Source: a bacterium
GTDB taxonomy: Bacteria > Atribacterota > Phoenicimicrobiia > Phoenicimicrobiales > Phoenicimicrobiaceae
Assembly (NCBI GenBank): GCA_018819665.1
Contig: JAHJOY010000094.1
Coordinates: 1-6,823 of the forward strand
Length of the DNA: 6,823 nucleotides
Direction: 5' to 3'
This document shows, in pieces, positions 5,454 through 6,823 of the stretch (the first letter of the stretch is position 1; each line of letters opens with the position of its first letter). A model generated the notes under the pieces. The model worked only from the letters and a program-made list of their open reading frames with translations. It searched no databases and was not told the DNA's origin. Both the position numbers and the translations under genes were made by a program.

Positions 5454-6266
5454 TTAATCTTTAAAAGATATTACCAATTCTACAAAATTTATTGGCGGAA
5501 CTGGCCCTACATATTTGAATTTTATTCTCCCATCATAAGTTGCAGTTAATTTATCTACTAATCTATCAAATTCTTCTACTTTAGGTTTTTCTACCAAAAA
5601 AGATAAATTAGTGATCATTTTATCTCCAAAAACTTTATTGCTGCGTTTGTCAACATAATTCTCTTTTAAAACTTTTAGAATATCTTTTTCTTCTTTTAAT
5701 TTCTTTCCTTCCAAAGCATGTATTACCATTTCACCTAAAGTCGCTTTTTTCCCATATGGGCGGTCAATTGATTTTAAAAGTAAATTATTCCTCAATTTTT
5801 TAATATCTTTATTTTCTTCAACAATCTCCTGGAAAATCCTTTGCATATCAATCCAGGATGCCTTAATACCTAATTCTACTTTATCATCCATTTTAGCTAA
5901 TAAATCTTTAAATTCTTTATATCTGGCTTCAAGTACTTCTTCTTTAATCCTTTCATCAGTACAAATTCCATTTTTACTAACGGCAACTGTATCGAACCTT
6001 ACCGGCAAAACAGTATAATCTTCCATTAATTCTTCCAATACCTTTTGATGACATATAAGGTTTTTTCTGGAAATCGAATAACTTGTATCAGGAGAAGAAC
6101 TAACTACCGCAGTAATATCTTGGTAAGATATGTTATATACTTCATCATCTTGGTCGCCAATTCCCGGGGAATTATACTTTTTTCGAAATTTATATTTATC
6201 ACTTGATAAATCTTTTCTATCTCTATTAACTCCAATTACACAGTAAATGTATTTCCCTTTTTCCAT
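5454..6266 (-). CDS. gvpF/L: Gas vesicle protein GvpF/GvpL family, complete
   Basis: A 270-residue GvpF/L protein, of normal length. The N-terminal alpha/beta domain starts with GKYIYCVIGV and includes the strand DITAVVSSSP (50-59). The family's central motif is clear: CHQKVLEELMEDYTVLPVRF at 72-91, followed by DTV. The C-terminal domain has the KVELGIKASW segment (129-138), a helical stretch, GDKMITNLSFLVEK (214-227), and the closing motif RIKFKYVGPVPPINFVEL (247-264). GvpF/L proteins are accessory factors; GvpF is at the gas-facing or nucleation side of vesicles, and GvpL contacts several other Gvp proteins in haloarchaea. F and L cannot be told apart by eye, so I leave both. ATG at 6266 is preceded by GAGGTTGAG. 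A paralogue lies 61 bases upstream. The C-terminal halves of the two are clearly alike (about one third or more identical), suggesting an old duplication. Confidence 0.92.
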   Translation of the reverse strand: MEKGKYIYCVIGVNRDRKDLSSDKYKFRKKYNSPGIGDQDDEVYNISYQDITAVVSSSPDTSYSISRKNLICHQKVLEELMEDYTVLPVRFDTVAVSKNGICTDERIKEEVLEARYKEFKDLLAKMDDKVELGIKASWIDMQRIFQEIVEENKDIKKLRNNLLLKSIDRPYGKKATLGEMVIHALEGKKLKEEKDILKVLKENYVDKRSNKVFGDKMITNLSFLVEKPKVEEFDRLVDKLTATYDGRIKFKYVGPVPPINFVELVISFKD

Positions 6267-6292
6267 CTCAACCTCAATTTATTTTAATTATT

Positions 6293-6306
6293 TTAAAGCG
6301 CTTACA
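6293..6306 (-). promoter_or_regulatory. Possible LacI-family (cre-like) operator
   Basis: Minus strand TGTAAGCGCTTTAA contains the eight-base palindrome AAGCGCTT in the 61-base gap between the two GvpF/L genes. It resembles the catabolite-response (cre) consensus of CcpA and other LacI-family operators at 12 of 14 positions. AAGCGCTT also occurs within the partial GvpF/L gene at 6787-6794, so chance is quite possible. No promoter is obvious next to it. Confidence 0.2.
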
Positions 6307-6327
6307 ATATATATTTATTCCTTATAT

Positions 6328-6823
6328 TTATTCTTGTTGTCCCCATTTTAAGTTTAATTCCACAAAATTAAATGGGGCTATTGGTCCTACATATTTAAAC
6401 TTTAATCTATCTTCAGATGTTTTATTTAATCTTTCTACATGGTCATCAAAATCTCTTGCATGGCTTTTATCTACCAGGAATGCACAATTCAGTATCATCT
6501 TATCACCTATTATCTTGTTTCTGCGAAACTCAATACATTTAGGTCTTAATACCTCTAAAATCTTTTCTGCTTCAATTTCTCTTTTTTTCTCCAGAATTTC
6601 TTTAACCTTTTTACCTAAACTAACCTTCTCATTTGTGTTGACTGAAATAGAACTTTTAATTAATTTTTCTTTCAATCTTACTATTTTCTTTGTTGATGCA
6701 ATATCTTTAAAAACATCTTCCATCTTCTGCCAGAAAACTTTTAAACCCAATTCTATTTTATTATCCATACTTCGTAAAGAATTCTTAAGCGCTTGATAGT
6801 TTTTCATTAATAAATTCCTAATT
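6328..6823 (-). CDS. gvpF/L: Gas vesicle protein GvpF/GvpL family, N-terminus cut by window edge
   Basis: The C-terminal 164 or so residues of a second GvpF/L protein. The visible part matches residues 115-270 of the complete paralogue: MDNKIELGLKVFW (versus MDDKVELGIKASW), GDKMILNCAFLVDK (versus GDKMITNLSFLVEK) and RLKFKYVGPIAPFNFVEL (versus RIKFKYVGPVPPINFVEL). An ATG at 6807 could start a 159-residue protein, but the frame stays open to the right edge, and the residues before that ATG (IRNLL) continue the family's helix. There is only a weak ribosome binding site there. I therefore annotate it as running off the window; the N-terminal alpha/beta domain should lie beyond 6823. If it does not, this would be a half-length GvpF/L. 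Its role is as for the paralogue. The end overlaps no other gene, and 61 bases separate it from the next. Confidence 0.88.
   Translation of the reverse strand, partial: IRNLLMKNYQALKNSLRSMDNKIELGLKVFWQKMEDVFKDIASTKKIVRLKEKLIKSSISVNTNEKVSLGKKVKEILEKKREIEAEKILEVLRPKCIEFRRNKIIGDKMILNCAFLVDKSHARDFDDHVERLNKTSEDRLKFKYVGPIAPFNFVELNLKWGQQE

Larger units (their letters stand above)
1..6823 (-). other. Gas vesicle operon fragment
   Basis: Eleven genes in one direction with small gaps. Five belong to named gvp families by sequence (two GvpF/L, GvpG, GvpO, GvpJ/M-like), with a long GvpG-like protein and a GvpH-like Hsp20. Between them are an ArsA/Get3-type ATPase, a J-less DnaJ-type protein and two zinc ribbon proteins. 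The conserved directionality and ribosome binding sites show co-expression is likely; whether the 134-base spacer at 1156-1289 splits the unit is open. Confidence 0.75.

Overview
The window is an AT-rich piece of a gas vesicle (gvp) gene cluster. Every gene I can support lies on the minus strand, so transcription runs from position 6823 towards position 1. Gaps are short (about 20 to 130 bases, plus one 32-base overlap) and most starts have a purine-rich Shine-Dalgarno sequence. This looks like one operon, or two in tandem. The plus-strand open frames have no recognisable protein features and look like shadows. No gene-free stretch exceeds about 135 bases. I see no tRNA, rRNA, insertion sequence or CRISPR array. 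Strong AGGAGG-type ribosome binding sites, GTG starts and AT-rich codon use suggest a bacterium, probably anaerobic or from an uncultivated lineage. The phylum cannot be fixed from this sequence, and an archaeon is not excluded.

Order of transcription: (1) a GvpF/L protein cut by the right edge, C-terminal half only; (2) a complete GvpF/L paralogue; (3) a GvpG; (4) a 64-residue double zinc ribbon protein; (5) GvpO; (6) a 648-residue tandem ArsA/Get3-type ATPase; (7) a 228-residue protein with a GvpG-like C-terminus and a long basic, Val/Ser/Pro-rich N-terminus; (8) a 130-residue protein built of six DnaJ-type CxxCxGxG motifs with no J domain; (9) a GvpA-superfamily protein of GvpJ/GvpM type with a C-terminal zinc ribbon; (10) a 127-residue protein carrying two copies of that same zinc ribbon; (11) a GvpH-like Hsp20 protein cut by the left edge.

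How they may work together: GvpF/L, GvpG, GvpO and GvpJ/M-type proteins are known accessory factors for gas vesicle nucleation and assembly. Around them sit an ATPase of the family that includes the tail-anchored-protein chaperone Get3, a DnaJ-type cysteine-rich protein, a small heat shock protein and several zinc ribbons. My inference is that the cluster encodes a dedicated chaperone set for the very hydrophobic, aggregation-prone GvpA subunit. GvpA itself, GvpN and GvpK are not in this window; they may lie just outside it. The most notable points are the zinc ribbon shared between neighbouring genes (9 and 10), the J-less DnaJ-like protein, and the tandem Get3-like ATPase.
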